This document shows, in pieces, positions 8,984-17,051 of a stretch of DNA of 64,000 nucleotides. The notes beneath the pieces were generated by a model. It saw only the letters and a program-made list of their open reading frames with translations, had not been told where the DNA came from and made no database searches. The stretch's first letter is position 1. Each line of letters opens with the position of its first letter. The position numbers and the translations under genes were made by a program. The stretch is from positions 248,001-312,000 of the forward strand of contig NZ_ATLO01000042.1 in NCBI RefSeq assembly GCF_000416235.1. The letters are read 5' to 3'. Source of the DNA: Pseudomonas sp. CFII64 (lineage in GTDB: Bacteria; Pseudomonadota; Gammaproteobacteria; Pseudomonadales; Pseudomonadaceae).

Positions 8984-9460
8984 TCAGAGCGCCTCTGCAT
9001 ACTGGTCATCGCTGACCTGTTCCATCCAGTCAACCACTTTGCCATCCAGCACTTCGGCGACGGCAATGTGGCTCATCGCGGTGGTTGCGGTAGCGCCATG
9101 CCAATGCTTGACGTTGGGCGGGATCCACACGGTGTCGCCCGGCTTGATCGAACGCACCGGCTTACCCGATTCTTGCACCAGACCCGAGCCTGCCGTGACA
9201 ATCAGGGTCTGACCCAGCGGATGAGTGTGCCACGCCGTACGCGCACCGGGCTCGAACGTCACCGTTGCGCCACTGACCCGGGCGCCGTCCGTGCCTTTGA
9301 ACGGCGCGTCGACACGTACGGTTCCGGTGAAATAATCAGCCGGCCCCTTGGCTGAAGGCTGAGAGCCATTGGTATTGACGACAAGCATGGATTTCTCCTC
9401 GGCAGGTAAATCGAAAGCGAGTAATGACAGCAATAACGCAGTGGCGGCGAGGCTTTTCAT
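8984..9460 (-). CDS. Cupin-domain protein with signal peptide (dual-start candidate)
   Basis: A 158-residue protein: a cleavable signal peptide (MKSLAATALLLSLLAFDLPAEE) and a single cupin barrel with metal-binding motif 1 (TAWHTHPLGQTLIV) and motif 2 (PGDTVWIPPNVKHWHG). Relatives are small cupins annotated as quercetin-dioxygenase-like or mandelonitrile-lyase-like. A second in-frame ATG at 9388 (MLVVNTNGSQ) has a strong GAGGAGA site six bases before it and yields the 134-residue cytoplasmic form typical of many homologues. Both products may therefore be made. It is divergent from a LysR gene that also borders a carboxymuconolactone-decarboxylase-like gene, a common cupin/CMD association. The exact reaction is unknown. 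Confidence 0.82.
   Translation of the reverse strand: MKSLAATALLLSLLAFDLPAEEKSMLVVNTNGSQPSAKGPADYFTGTVRVDAPFKGTDGARVSGATVTFEPGARTAWHTHPLGQTLIVTAGSGLVQESGKPVRSIKPGDTVWIPPNVKHWHGATATTAMSHIAVAEVLDGKVVDWMEQVSDDQYAEAL
9389..9405 (-). promoter_or_regulatory. Internal ribosome-binding site inside the cupin gene
   Basis: On the minus strand GAGGAGA lies six bases before the internal ATG at 9388. It is stronger than the site before the upstream ATG at 9460 and coincides with codons just after the signal peptide. Confidence 0.5.
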
Positions 9461-9611
9461 AAGGGTTCTCACTTGAACAATGCAAGGGTTAGGAGCCGGC
9501 AGGTCGCATCCTCGGTCCATGGCTAACCGAGCATGGACCGCAAATTTAACAGCTGCATATTGAGTTGATTAGACGCTAGAATCTTAAAATATTTATGCAA
9601 GGTGCTCATCA

Positions 9612-10505
9612 ATGCTCCGAGAAAACGCCACTGATCTGCTCGCCTTTCTCGCTGTTGCACGGGAGCGGAGCTTCACCAAGGCCGCCGGCAAACTGGGCGT
9701 CTCCCAATCGGCGCTGAGTCACACCATTCGCGGGCTGGAGGCACGCCTCGGCTTGCGCCTGCTGACCCGCACCACCCGCAGCGTGTCGCCCACCGAAGCT
9801 GGCGAACGCCTGATTAAAAAGGTCGGCCCGCATTTCGAGGAAATCGAAATGGAGCTGGCGGGCCTCAGCGACCTGCGTGACACCCCGACCGGTAGCATCC
9901 GCATCAATGCCATCGATCACGTGCTGCAGATGATCATTCGGCCAGTGCTCAACCAATTCCTCCCCAAATATCCGGACATCTCGGTGGAGGTCTGTTGCGA
10001 CTACGGCTTCGTCGACATTGCCGCCCACGGTTTTGACGCGGGCGTGCGATTGGGCGAAGACGTCGCCGAAGGAATGATCGCCACGCGCATTGGCCCTGAC
10101 ATGCGCATGTCGGTGGTCGGCTCCCCCGCTTACTTTGCCAACCGAACCTTGCCCCGGACACCCCGGGACCTCACCGACCATCAATGCAACAACCTGCGCC
10201 TGCCCACCAATGGCGGCCTGTACGCCTGGGAGTTCGCCAAAGACGGCGAAAGCCTCAAGGCCCGCGTCACCGGCCAGATCACCTACAACGGCGTGTACCA
10301 ACTGCTGCATGCGGCGCTGGACGGTTTCGGCCTCAGCTACATTCCCAACGATTTGATCGCCCCTTACGTCAAGGACGGCAGCCTGATTCATGTGCTGGAA
10401 GACTGGTCGCCATTATTCGCCGGTTTCCATCTTTACTACCCCAGCCGACGCCAGGCTTCGCCGGCGTTTGCCTTGCTGGTGGACGCGTTGCGCTACAGAA
10501 ACTGA
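9612..10505 (+). CDS. LysR-family transcriptional regulator
   Basis: A 297-residue LysR regulator. The winged helix is residues 5-65 (DLLAFLAVARERSFTKAA, SQSALSHTIRGLEARLG, TRTTRSVSPTEAG), followed by the periplasmic-binding-like effector domain. It is of the CrgA/YafC-like type that often controls oxidoreductases. ATG at 9612 is preceded by AAGGTG. It is divergent from the cupin gene across about 150 bases and converges on the CMD-domain gene, so the cupin gene is the most likely target. The gene ends in DALRYRN with only 35 bases before the convergent stop. Confidence 0.92.
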   Translation: MLRENATDLLAFLAVARERSFTKAAGKLGVSQSALSHTIRGLEARLGLRLLTRTTRSVSPTEAGERLIKKVGPHFEEIEMELAGLSDLRDTPTGSIRINAIDHVLQMIIRPVLNQFLPKYPDISVEVCCDYGFVDIAAHGFDAGVRLGEDVAEGMIATRIGPDMRMSVVGSPAYFANRTLPRTPRDLTDHQCNNLRLPTNGGLYAWEFAKDGESLKARVTGQITYNGVYQLLHAALDGFGLSYIPNDLIAPYVKDGSLIHVLEDWSPLFAGFHLYYPSRRQASPAFALLVDALRYRN

Positions 10506-10540
10506 TCGTTACCGGCTATCTCAAGTTCAGCGAGCCGGGT

Positions 10541-11320
10541 TCAGCCTTGATTGCGGCGCGACTCAAACACGGCTTTGAGTACCGGGACTGCCGACATCGC
10601 CTTTGGCCATCCAACGTAAAACGCCAGATGAGTCACCACCTCGGCGGCCTGGATTTCGGTCAGGCCATTGTCCATCGCGCGGTTCAGGTGGAATGGCAAT
10701 TGGGCGACCTGCCCTTGCGTAATCAGAGCGGCGACGGTGATCAAGCTGCGGTCGCGCGCCGTCAGGTCGGTCTGTCGCCATAGCTCGGCGAACAGCACTT
10801 CGTTGGTGTAGCGCCCGAGCGCAGGCGCCACGTCACCGGTAGCAGCCTCGACTGCGGCTTTGCGCTTGACCTCGCTGGCGGGATCCAGCGTCAACGGTTC
10901 AGTCGGTGGCGGGACGATCTGTTCCGCAGGTATGCCCCGCTCGGTAAAGACTTTTTTCGCCACACCGACTGCCGACATCGCGTTGGGCCAACCCGAATAA
11001 AACGCCAGGTGAGTGATCAATGCGCTGATTTCGCTGGGTTTGAGGCCGTTGTCCAGGCCGATATTGAGATGCCCGGTCATCTGCGCGGTTTGCCCGCCAC
11101 TCACCAGCGCTGCAAGGGTGATCAGGCTGCGATCCCGGGGCGCCAGCTCCTGGCGCTTCCAGACTTCGCCAAACAGCAATTCAGTCGTGTACTGATACAA
11201 CTGCGGCGTGACCGCGAGAACATCGGGCGACGGCTTGGGGTCGGGTTTGCCGCCGCCCTGATTGCCCTCGGCAACAGCGGCAAAACATAAAGTGGCGAGC
11301 GCGGCTCCGGCTAGTTTCAT
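10541..11320 (-). CDS. Exported double carboxymuconolactone-decarboxylase-domain protein
   Basis: A 259-residue protein with a signal peptide (MKLAGAALATLCFAAVAEG) and two tandem CMD domains. The two copies can be aligned by eye: RDRSLITLAALVSGGQTAQM with HLAFYSGWPNAMSAV, and RDRSLITVAALITQGQVAQL with HLAFYVGWPKAMSAV. Neither carries the CxxC of AhpD-type peroxidases, so it resembles gamma-carboxymuconolactone decarboxylase more than a thiol peroxidase. Such proteins are often encoded near cupins, as here (8984-9460), and the pair may act on the same reactive substrate in the periplasm. The start has CAGGTG upstream. The function is not known. Confidence 0.85.
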   Translation of the reverse strand: MKLAGAALATLCFAAVAEGNQGGGKPDPKPSPDVLAVTPQLYQYTTELLFGEVWKRQELAPRDRSLITLAALVSGGQTAQMTGHLNIGLDNGLKPSEISALITHLAFYSGWPNAMSAVGVAKKVFTERGIPAEQIVPPPTEPLTLDPASEVKRKAAVEAATGDVAPALGRYTNEVLFAELWRQTDLTARDRSLITVAALITQGQVAQLPFHLNRAMDNGLTEIQAAEVVTHLAFYVGWPKAMSAVPVLKAVFESRRNQG

Positions 11321-11589
11321 GCGTAGGCACCTGGACTGATGATGAAAAGACGTCCATGACGCCAGCGCTACGGATTCAATCGAAACCTGTGCACCAGCGC
11401 CAAGAACGGAGCGACGGTAACCCAGGGCAGCAGAGGTAACTACGTGGCACGAACCACATAGACTTATGAGGGGAAATCATCAATCGGGGGTTGGCGGAGT
11501 TGAATCGGGCATTTTCGGGGCTGGCAGCGGTGAGTTTCTTACCGCCCAGGCCCGATACATTTTGCAAAGAATTGCCGTGCTATCGCCGG

Positions 11590-12294
11590 CTACATTCCCG
11601 CCTTGACCAGCACAGGCTCATCTTGATAACGGTCTGGATACAACTGCTTCAACTGCGCCACTTTAGGTAAATCGTTGATCACGATGTACGGATGCATGGG
11701 ATGAAGGGTCAGGAAATCCTGGTGTTCCTCCTCGGCCGGGTAGAAGCCGTTGAACGATTCCAGTCGGGTCACAATCGGCTTGTTGAACGAATGCGCGGCG
11801 TCCAGCTGAGCGATGTAAGCCTGGGCAACACGTTGCTGTTCGCCGCTTTTGGTGAACAGTGCCGAGCGATATTGGGTGCCGCGATCCGGCCCTTGGCGAT
11901 TGAGTTCGGTGGGGTTGTGGGCCACCGAAAAGTAGATTTGCAGCAAGGTGCCGTAACTGACCTGAGCGGGATCGAAAGTGACTTCGACGGATTCCGCATG
12001 GCCGGTATCGCCATCGCTGACCTGCTCATAGTGTGCGGTGTCGGCCGCGCCGCCGGCATAGCCGGAAACGGCCTGCTTGACGCCTTTGACATGCTCGAAC
12101 ACACCCTGCACACCCCAGAAGCAGCCGCCGGCAAACACGGCCGTTTCACTGTGGGCCTGGGTGGCTTCGTCCACGGCCGGCGGGGCCAGACGCACCGCTT
12201 CCTCAGCGGCAAAGGCGGCGATGGAGCATTGGCCGATAAAGCCGGCGGCGGCCAGTTGCAACACAATCCGGCGCAACGTAAATGGGGTTTTCAT
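11590..12294 (-). CDS. msrA: Exported peptide methionine-(S)-sulfoxide reductase MsrA
   Basis: A 234-residue MsrA that reduces methionine-S-sulfoxide in proteins. Residues 1-30 form a signal peptide (MKTPFTLRRIVLQLAAAGF, cleavage near AFAA), so it works outside the cytoplasm. The catalytic motif GGCFWG (Cys58) is followed by the family blocks SGYAGG, DGDTGHAESVEV and GPDRGTQYRS. Apart from one Cys in the signal peptide there is no other cysteine, so the resolving cysteines of E. coli MsrA are missing and an outside reductant is needed; the upstream DipZ with its thioredoxin domain is the obvious source. AGGAG precedes the start, and the gene lies 30 bases after dipZ. Confidence 0.95.
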   Translation of the reverse strand: MKTPFTLRRIVLQLAAAGFIGQCSIAAFAAEEAVRLAPPAVDEATQAHSETAVFAGGCFWGVQGVFEHVKGVKQAVSGYAGGAADTAHYEQVSDGDTGHAESVEVTFDPAQVSYGTLLQIYFSVAHNPTELNRQGPDRGTQYRSALFTKSGEQQRVAQAYIAQLDAAHSFNKPIVTRLESFNGFYPAEEEHQDFLTLHPMHPYIVINDLPKVAQLKQLYPDRYQDEPVLVKAGM

Positions 12295-12324
12295 GAGACT
12301 GACTCCTGAATCAATGAATGATGA

Positions 12325-14100
12325 TCAACCGAAAGTAAACGCATACGCCGACACACCCGGATCCAGAAATTCGATGCTGAAAGTCCGGTCCTGCACGGTG
12401 CCGGGCTGACGCACCAACTGGTACAAACGTTGTTCGGTCACGCTGCCGCTGCCGTCGGAGGCGACGTCGCTACCGTGAGCGTCACCGGGTGCCTTGCCGT
12501 CGATCAGCACCTTGAAGCGCACCGGCTTGCCATCGGCTCCAGGCCCGAGTACCAGATGCAGGTCTCGCGCATGAAAGCGGTAAACAATGCGACTGGCCGG
12601 GGCGTCAGCAGTGGCCTGCTCGGCGCCGACATTCCACTTGCCTTCCAGGCTCCAGTCGTTGAGCGCCAGTTGCGGCGCCGGGCTGTAGGTCTTCCCGGTA
12701 TCCGGCAGCAGGCCTTTGGCAGGGACGAACTGCTCCGCGCGCTGGTAACCGACATAGGTTTCCGGGGATTGCACGTCGTGCATGTCCGCCGCCTGTTGCA
12801 CACCCTGGGCGTTGGCAGTAATCAGGCCATCGGCAACCTTGGTGGCACCCGCTTCACGCAGCAACTGCTGGATGACCCGTTCCGATTCTGCGTAATCGCC
12901 TTCGCCAAAATGGTGATAACGAATGCGGCCCTGGGCATCGGCAAAATAGTGCGCCGGCCAGTATTGGTTGTTGAAAGCACGCCAGATCTTGTAGTCGTTA
13001 TCGACGGCCACCGGGTAATTGATACCCAAATCTTTCATCGCTTTGCTGACGTTGCCGACATTGCGTTCAAAGGCAAATTCCGGCGCGTGCACGCCAATCA
13101 CTACCAGCCCCTGATCGCGGTACTTCTCGGCCCAGGCTTTGACATAAGGCAGCGTGCGCAAACAGTTGATGCAGGAGTACGTCCAGAAATCCACCAGCAC
13201 GACTTTGCCTTTCAACGCCTCGGCGGTCAGCGGCGGCGAATTGAGCCACTGCACGGCACCGTCCAGCGCGGGTAGATTGCCCTCGATCGGCAAGCTGTCC
13301 GACGCCTGACTGGCGGCTTTCATCAGGCTCCCGCTGGCCGGGTTCTGCGCCATCATCGCCCCGCTGCTGCCCGGCGATTGACCCGCCAGACGGCCAACCA
13401 GTGCCTGTTCGATGCCGCCGGTAGAGGCCGTCGATACCTTGGCCAGAATTCCGGTGTCCAGCCCCAGTGCAATCGCTGCCACGCCAGCCAGCATGGCGAC
13501 ACCCAAGCCTCGTCGTACCCACTCGCCAGCACCGATGGAACGCTTCATCGCCGCGAACACCTTACCGCCCAGCAGCAATGCAACCGCCAGTGAAGTGCAG
13601 GCACCTGCGGCGTAAGCCAGCAATAACAAGGTCGTGCCGACACTCGCGCCTTGCAGCGCCGCGCCGGTCAGCACCAGGCCCAGAATCGGCCCGGCGCACG
13701 GTGCCCAGAGCAAGCCGGTCGCCACACCAATCAGAAATGACGCACCGGGACGCGGCCGGGGATCGTTGCCCGCAGCTTCGGACAGCCGACCGCCGACCGC
13801 CACCAGTGGCCGGGTCAGGCGTTCGGCCAGTTTTGGCAGCACCAGCGTCAGGCCGAACAAGGCGACGAACAGCAGCGCCAGCCAGCGCCCGTATTGATTG
13901 ACCTGCACCACCCAACCGCCGCCTACCGCTGCCAGCGTGGCAACCAGGGCGAAGGTCAGCGCCATGCCGGCCAGCAACGGCAAGCCGCTTTTCATGAACG
14001 GCTGCCCGGTGCGGGCGAACACAAACGGCAGTACCGGCAGAATGCACGGACTGACAATCGTCAGCACGCCGCCGAGATAAGCAAGGATCAGGAGCCACAT
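12325..14100 (-). CDS. dipZ: DipZ-type thiol-disulfide relay: CcdA membrane domain plus thioredoxin domain
   Basis: A 591-residue membrane reductase that should pass electrons from the cytoplasm to the periplasm. The N-terminal CcdA/DsbD-beta part (about 1-240) has the two key Cys motifs SPCILPVLPF and APCAGPILGLVL. A thioredoxin-like domain (about 300-430) follows with WTYSCINCLRTLPY, active site CINC. A C-terminal beta-rich DipZ domain (about 470-590; LNDWSLEGKWNVG) completes it. The frame opens at 14250, but ATG 14100 gives the normal CcdA N-terminus (MWLLILAYLGG) with CAGGTCG upstream. It sits between msrB and msrA, 35 and 30 bases away, so it is the probable electron donor to both. Confidence 0.93.
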   Translation of the reverse strand: MWLLILAYLGGVLTIVSPCILPVLPFVFARTGQPFMKSGLPLLAGMALTFALVATLAAVGGGWVVQVNQYGRWLALLFVALFGLTLVLPKLAERLTRPLVAVGGRLSEAAGNDPRPRPGASFLIGVATGLLWAPCAGPILGLVLTGAALQGASVGTTLLLLAYAAGACTSLAVALLLGGKVFAAMKRSIGAGEWVRRGLGVAMLAGVAAIALGLDTGILAKVSTASTGGIEQALVGRLAGQSPGSSGAMMAQNPASGSLMKAASQASDSLPIEGNLPALDGAVQWLNSPPLTAEALKGKVVLVDFWTYSCINCLRTLPYVKAWAEKYRDQGLVVIGVHAPEFAFERNVGNVSKAMKDLGINYPVAVDNDYKIWRAFNNQYWPAHYFADAQGRIRYHHFGEGDYAESERVIQQLLREAGATKVADGLITANAQGVQQAADMHDVQSPETYVGYQRAEQFVPAKGLLPDTGKTYSPAPQLALNDWSLEGKWNVGAEQATADAPASRIVYRFHARDLHLVLGPGADGKPVRFKVLIDGKAPGDAHGSDVASDGSGSVTEQRLYQLVRQPGTVQDRTFSIEFLDPGVSAYAFTFG

Positions 14101-14135
14101 AAGTTCGACCTGCATAAAATGAATGAAAAAACGAT

Positions 14136-14645
14136 TCAAACCGCCTGGGGTTTGAAGTTCATCGCCACGCCGTTCATGCAGTAGCGCAAGCCGGTGGGTT
14201 TGGGTCCGTCGCGGAACACGTGACCCAAATGGCCGCCGCAACGCGCGCAATGCACTTCATCGCGTGATACCCCGAAAGACCGGTCGGTCTGAACCGCCAC
14301 AGCCTTGTCCAGTGGCTGCCAGAAACTAGGCCAGCCGGTATGGCTGTCGAACTTGGTCGCGGAGGAAAACAACGGCAGATCGCAACCGGCACAGACAAAA
14401 ACACCGTCACGATGCTCGTCGTTCAGCGGGCTGCTGTAAGGTCGCTCGGTGTCCTGTTCGCGCAGCACTTGATATTGCTCGGCGCTGAGCAAGGCGCGCC
14501 ATTGCGCATCGCTGCGGGTTACCTCGAACACCTGGGCTGCGCTGGCGTCATCGACCAGCATCGGGAAGCGGCTCGACACGCCGACCGCCAATGCTGCAAG
14601 GCCTGCCCCGCCGCTCACTATCAGAAACCGCCGCCGTGAAAACAT
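14136..14645 (-). CDS. msrB: Tat-exported peptide methionine-(R)-sulfoxide reductase MsrB
   Basis: A 169-residue MsrB reducing methionine-R-sulfoxide. The N-terminus has a twin-arginine signal (MFSRRRFLIVSGGAGLAALA), implying export folded, with its zinc, through Tat. Zinc ligands are FVCAGCDL and HCARCGGHLG; FDSHTGWPSF and RYCMNGVAMNF with the catalytic Cys complete the fold. Those five are its only cysteines, so no separate resolving Cys is seen. GGAGAAGATT precedes the start. It is the first gene of msrB-dipZ-msrA, divergent from an OmpR-type two-component system across 151 bases that probably holds both promoters. Confidence 0.95.
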   Translation of the reverse strand: MFSRRRFLIVSGGAGLAALAVGVSSRFPMLVDDASAAQVFEVTRSDAQWRALLSAEQYQVLREQDTERPYSSPLNDEHRDGVFVCAGCDLPLFSSATKFDSHTGWPSFWQPLDKAVAVQTDRSFGVSRDEVHCARCGGHLGHVFRDGPKPTGLRYCMNGVAMNFKPQAV

Positions 14646-14716
14646 AATCTTCTCCGAAACATCCAGGTGGATGGCATGGAACCCAGCTTAGGGGCGCAGT
14701 GATCGCCAAATCCTCA

Positions 14717-14747
14717 CGCGAAGTTAAACAATTCGTGATAACTCGCG
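14717..14747. promoter_or_regulatory. Imperfect dyad between msrB and the two-component genes
   Basis: CGCGAAGTTA (14717-14726) and TAACTCGCG (14739-14747) form an inverted repeat with one extra base in the left arm, and TTCGTGA inside it mirrors the flanking TCACGCGAA. It lies in the 151-base divergent region and is a candidate site for the neighbouring response regulator. Seen by eye only. Confidence 0.4.
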
Positions 14748-14796
14748 CCGTGGAAAACCCGCACAATGGGGCCATTGCGCTGAAGGATTGAATTCA

Positions 14797-15513
14797 ATGG
14801 AACAGACCAAGCGGGTTCTCGTGGTCGAGGACGACGTGCATATCGCCGACCTGATTTGCCTGCATCTACGCGATGAGCAGTTTGAAGTCGTGCACTGCGC
14901 CGATGGCGATGAAGGCATGCGTCTAGTGCAGCAAGGCAACTGGGACGCGTTGATCCTCGACCTGATGCTGCCCGGCGTCGATGGCCTGGAAATCTGCCGC
15001 CGCGCCCGCGCCATGGCCCGCTACACGCCGATCATCATCACCAGCGCGCGGTCCAGCGAGCTGCATCGGATTCTCGGCCTGGAGCTGGGCGCCGACGATT
15101 ACCTGGCCAAACCGTTTTCCATGCTCGAACTGGTGGCGCGGGTCAAAGCGCTGCTGCGGCGCGTGGACGCCATGGCTCGCAACCTGAAGATGGACGCCGG
15201 CAGCCTGATCACTGGCGGGCTCAATATCGACCCGATTACCCGTGATGTATCCCTGGACGGTCGGCGTCTGGAACTCACCCCTCGGGAGTTCGACTTGTTG
15301 TATTTCTTCGCCCGTCAGCCCGGCAAGGTGTTCTCGCGCATGGACCTGCTCAACGCGGTATGGGGCTATAGCCACGAAGGCTACGAACACACGGTCAATA
15401 CCCACATCAATCGCCTGCGCGCGAAAATCGAAGCCGATCCCGCACAACCGGCGCGCATCCTGACGGTATGGGGCCGAGGCTATAAATTTGCCGCTGCGGA
15501 GGAACAGCCATGA
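14797..15513 (+). CDS. OmpR/PhoB-family response regulator
   Basis: A 238-residue two-domain regulator. The receiver (about 5-120) has VVEDDVHIAD, acceptor Asp in LILDLMLPGVDG and Lys in DDYLAKPFS. The winged-helix output (about 135-235) has RRLELTPREFDLLYFFARQPGKV and VNTHINRLRAKIE. ATG 14797 is preferred, with AAGGA upstream, over a TTG at 14788. It overlaps the downstream kinase gene by four bases (ATGA), so the two are translationally coupled. Being divergent from msrB-dipZ-msrA, it probably controls that operon, comparable in role to HprRS and msrPQ in E. coli; this link is inference from position. Confidence 0.92.
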   Translation: MEQTKRVLVVEDDVHIADLICLHLRDEQFEVVHCADGDEGMRLVQQGNWDALILDLMLPGVDGLEICRRARAMARYTPIIITSARSSELHRILGLELGADDYLAKPFSMLELVARVKALLRRVDAMARNLKMDAGSLITGGLNIDPITRDVSLDGRRLELTPREFDLLYFFARQPGKVFSRMDLLNAVWGYSHEGYEHTVNTHINRLRAKIEADPAQPARILTVWGRGYKFAAAEEQP

Positions 15514-17027
15514 GGCTGACGCTGACCAAACGCCTGTCGTTGGTGTTCGCCGTATTGCTGCTGGTGTGCTGCGGCACGTCCGCGTGGATGCAGGTGCGCG
15601 CCAACCGGATGCATGAACTGGAAGTGGTGCAAGGGCTGTCGCGAGATCTGGCGCAACACATTGCCCGCGATACCGTGCTGATGGACAGCAAAGGCATGAT
15701 GCCGGGCGCGGTCCGCGACCTGTTCAGCAAGCTGATGCTGGTCAACCCCAGTGTCGAAGTCTATCTGCTTGATACGGCCGGGCGGGTCGTCGGCAGCGCA
15801 TCGCCCGAGGGCCGGATTCGCCGGGACAGGATCGATCTGGCCCCCGTCCACCGTTTACTGCAAGGCGATGCCCTGCCCATACTCGGTGACGACCCGCGCA
15901 GTGATCAGGCGCGCAAGGTGTTCAGCGCCGCGCCGCTGACCGTGGATGGCAAACCGGCAGGCTATCTCTACGTGGTGCTGCTCAGTGAAGAACATGACCG
16001 CCTGGCCGAGCGCGGCGCCACCAGCGCGGCGCTCAATACCGCTTTGCTGTCCATCGGACTGGTCGCGCTGTTGTGCCTGATCGCCGGCCTCACGGCGTTC
16101 GCTCTGATCACCCGACCGTTGCGGCGCCTCACCGAAACCGTCAGCCAGTTCGATATCGATGGCGCTCCGGCCGCACCGCCGGTAGCAGCACCCGTCGACC
16201 ACGCCGCCAGTCACGATGAAATAGCGGTGCTCGACGCCGCGTTCCGGCAAATGCAGGCACGCCTCAGTGCGCAATGGAGTTCGTTGACTCGCCAGGATCA
16301 GGAACGCCGCGAATTGGTTGCAAATATCTCCCACGACCTGCGCACCCCGCTGGCTTCGCTGCATGGCTATCTGGAAACCTTGTCGCTCAAGGATGCAACC
16401 TTGTCTCCCGCTGATCGCCGACGCTATCTGGGCATTGCCCTGGATCAGAGCCGCAAGGTCGGCGGCCTGGCGCAATCGTTGCTGGAACTGGTGCGGCTGG
16501 AGCATGGTTTTGTGCAGCCAGTGCTGGAACGTTTCCCGCTGACCGATCTGGTGCAGGACATTTTCCAGAAATTCGAACTGAACGCCGAGGCGCGGCGCGT
16601 CGAACTCAAGGCTTCCTTTGCCCCCAACGTCGCTGCGGCCTGCGCTGACCTGGGGCTGATCGAGCGAGTCCTGACCAACCTGGTCGACAACGCCCTGCGC
16701 CACACGCCTGAAGGTGGGGAGATCGAGCTCAGCCTGCGCCCGCAAGGCGCCTTTATCGAAGTCACCGTCAGCGACACCGGCCCCGGTATTGCCGCTGAGC
16801 TGCGCGAAGGCCTGTTCCTGCGCCCGTTCAACATCGGCGGCTCACGTCGCGATGGCGGTCTGGGGTTGCGTATCGTGCACCGCATCCTGCAATTGCACGG
16901 ACGTGATATTCAGTTGGTCGATGTGCCCGGACGCGGCGCGACGTTCCGTTTCTCCCTGCCGGTGGATCAGCAAACAGCGGAACAATGGGCGGTGCGCTCG
17001 ATGAATCTGAACTCGCCGGGAAACTAG
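15510..17027 (+). CDS. Membrane sensor histidine kinase
   Basis: A 505-residue kinase: first membrane helix at residues 5-30 (RLSLVFAVLLLVCCGTSAW), a periplasmic sensor of about 150 residues, second helix near 180-205 (LLSIGLVALLCLIAGLTAFAL), HAMP (RPLRRLTETVSQF), HisKA with NISHDLRTPLASLHGY and a HATPase (NLVDNALRHTPEGG, DTGPGI, GGLGLRIVHR). The periplasmic part has no cysteine, so a simple thiol-redox switch there is unlikely. It is coupled to the response regulator by a four-base overlap. It is probably the sensor for the exported methionine-sulfoxide repair operon next door; the signal is unknown. Confidence 0.92.
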   Translation: MRLTLTKRLSLVFAVLLLVCCGTSAWMQVRANRMHELEVVQGLSRDLAQHIARDTVLMDSKGMMPGAVRDLFSKLMLVNPSVEVYLLDTAGRVVGSASPEGRIRRDRIDLAPVHRLLQGDALPILGDDPRSDQARKVFSAAPLTVDGKPAGYLYVVLLSEEHDRLAERGATSAALNTALLSIGLVALLCLIAGLTAFALITRPLRRLTETVSQFDIDGAPAAPPVAAPVDHAASHDEIAVLDAAFRQMQARLSAQWSSLTRQDQERRELVANISHDLRTPLASLHGYLETLSLKDATLSPADRRRYLGIALDQSRKVGGLAQSLLELVRLEHGFVQPVLERFPLTDLVQDIFQKFELNAEARRVELKASFAPNVAAACADLGLIERVLTNLVDNALRHTPEGGEIELSLRPQGAFIEVTVSDTGPGIAAELREGLFLRPFNIGGSRRDGGLGLRIVHRILQLHGRDIQLVDVPGRGATFRFSLPVDQQTAEQWAVRSMNLNSPGN

Positions 17028-17051
17028 CTAAATGTTTCAATCAGGCGGGTT

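Noticed and set aside
11376..11567. 63-residue open frame between the CMD gene and msrA
   Set aside because: No convincing ribosome site and no recognisable pattern; the 269-base gap shows nothing else I can support.
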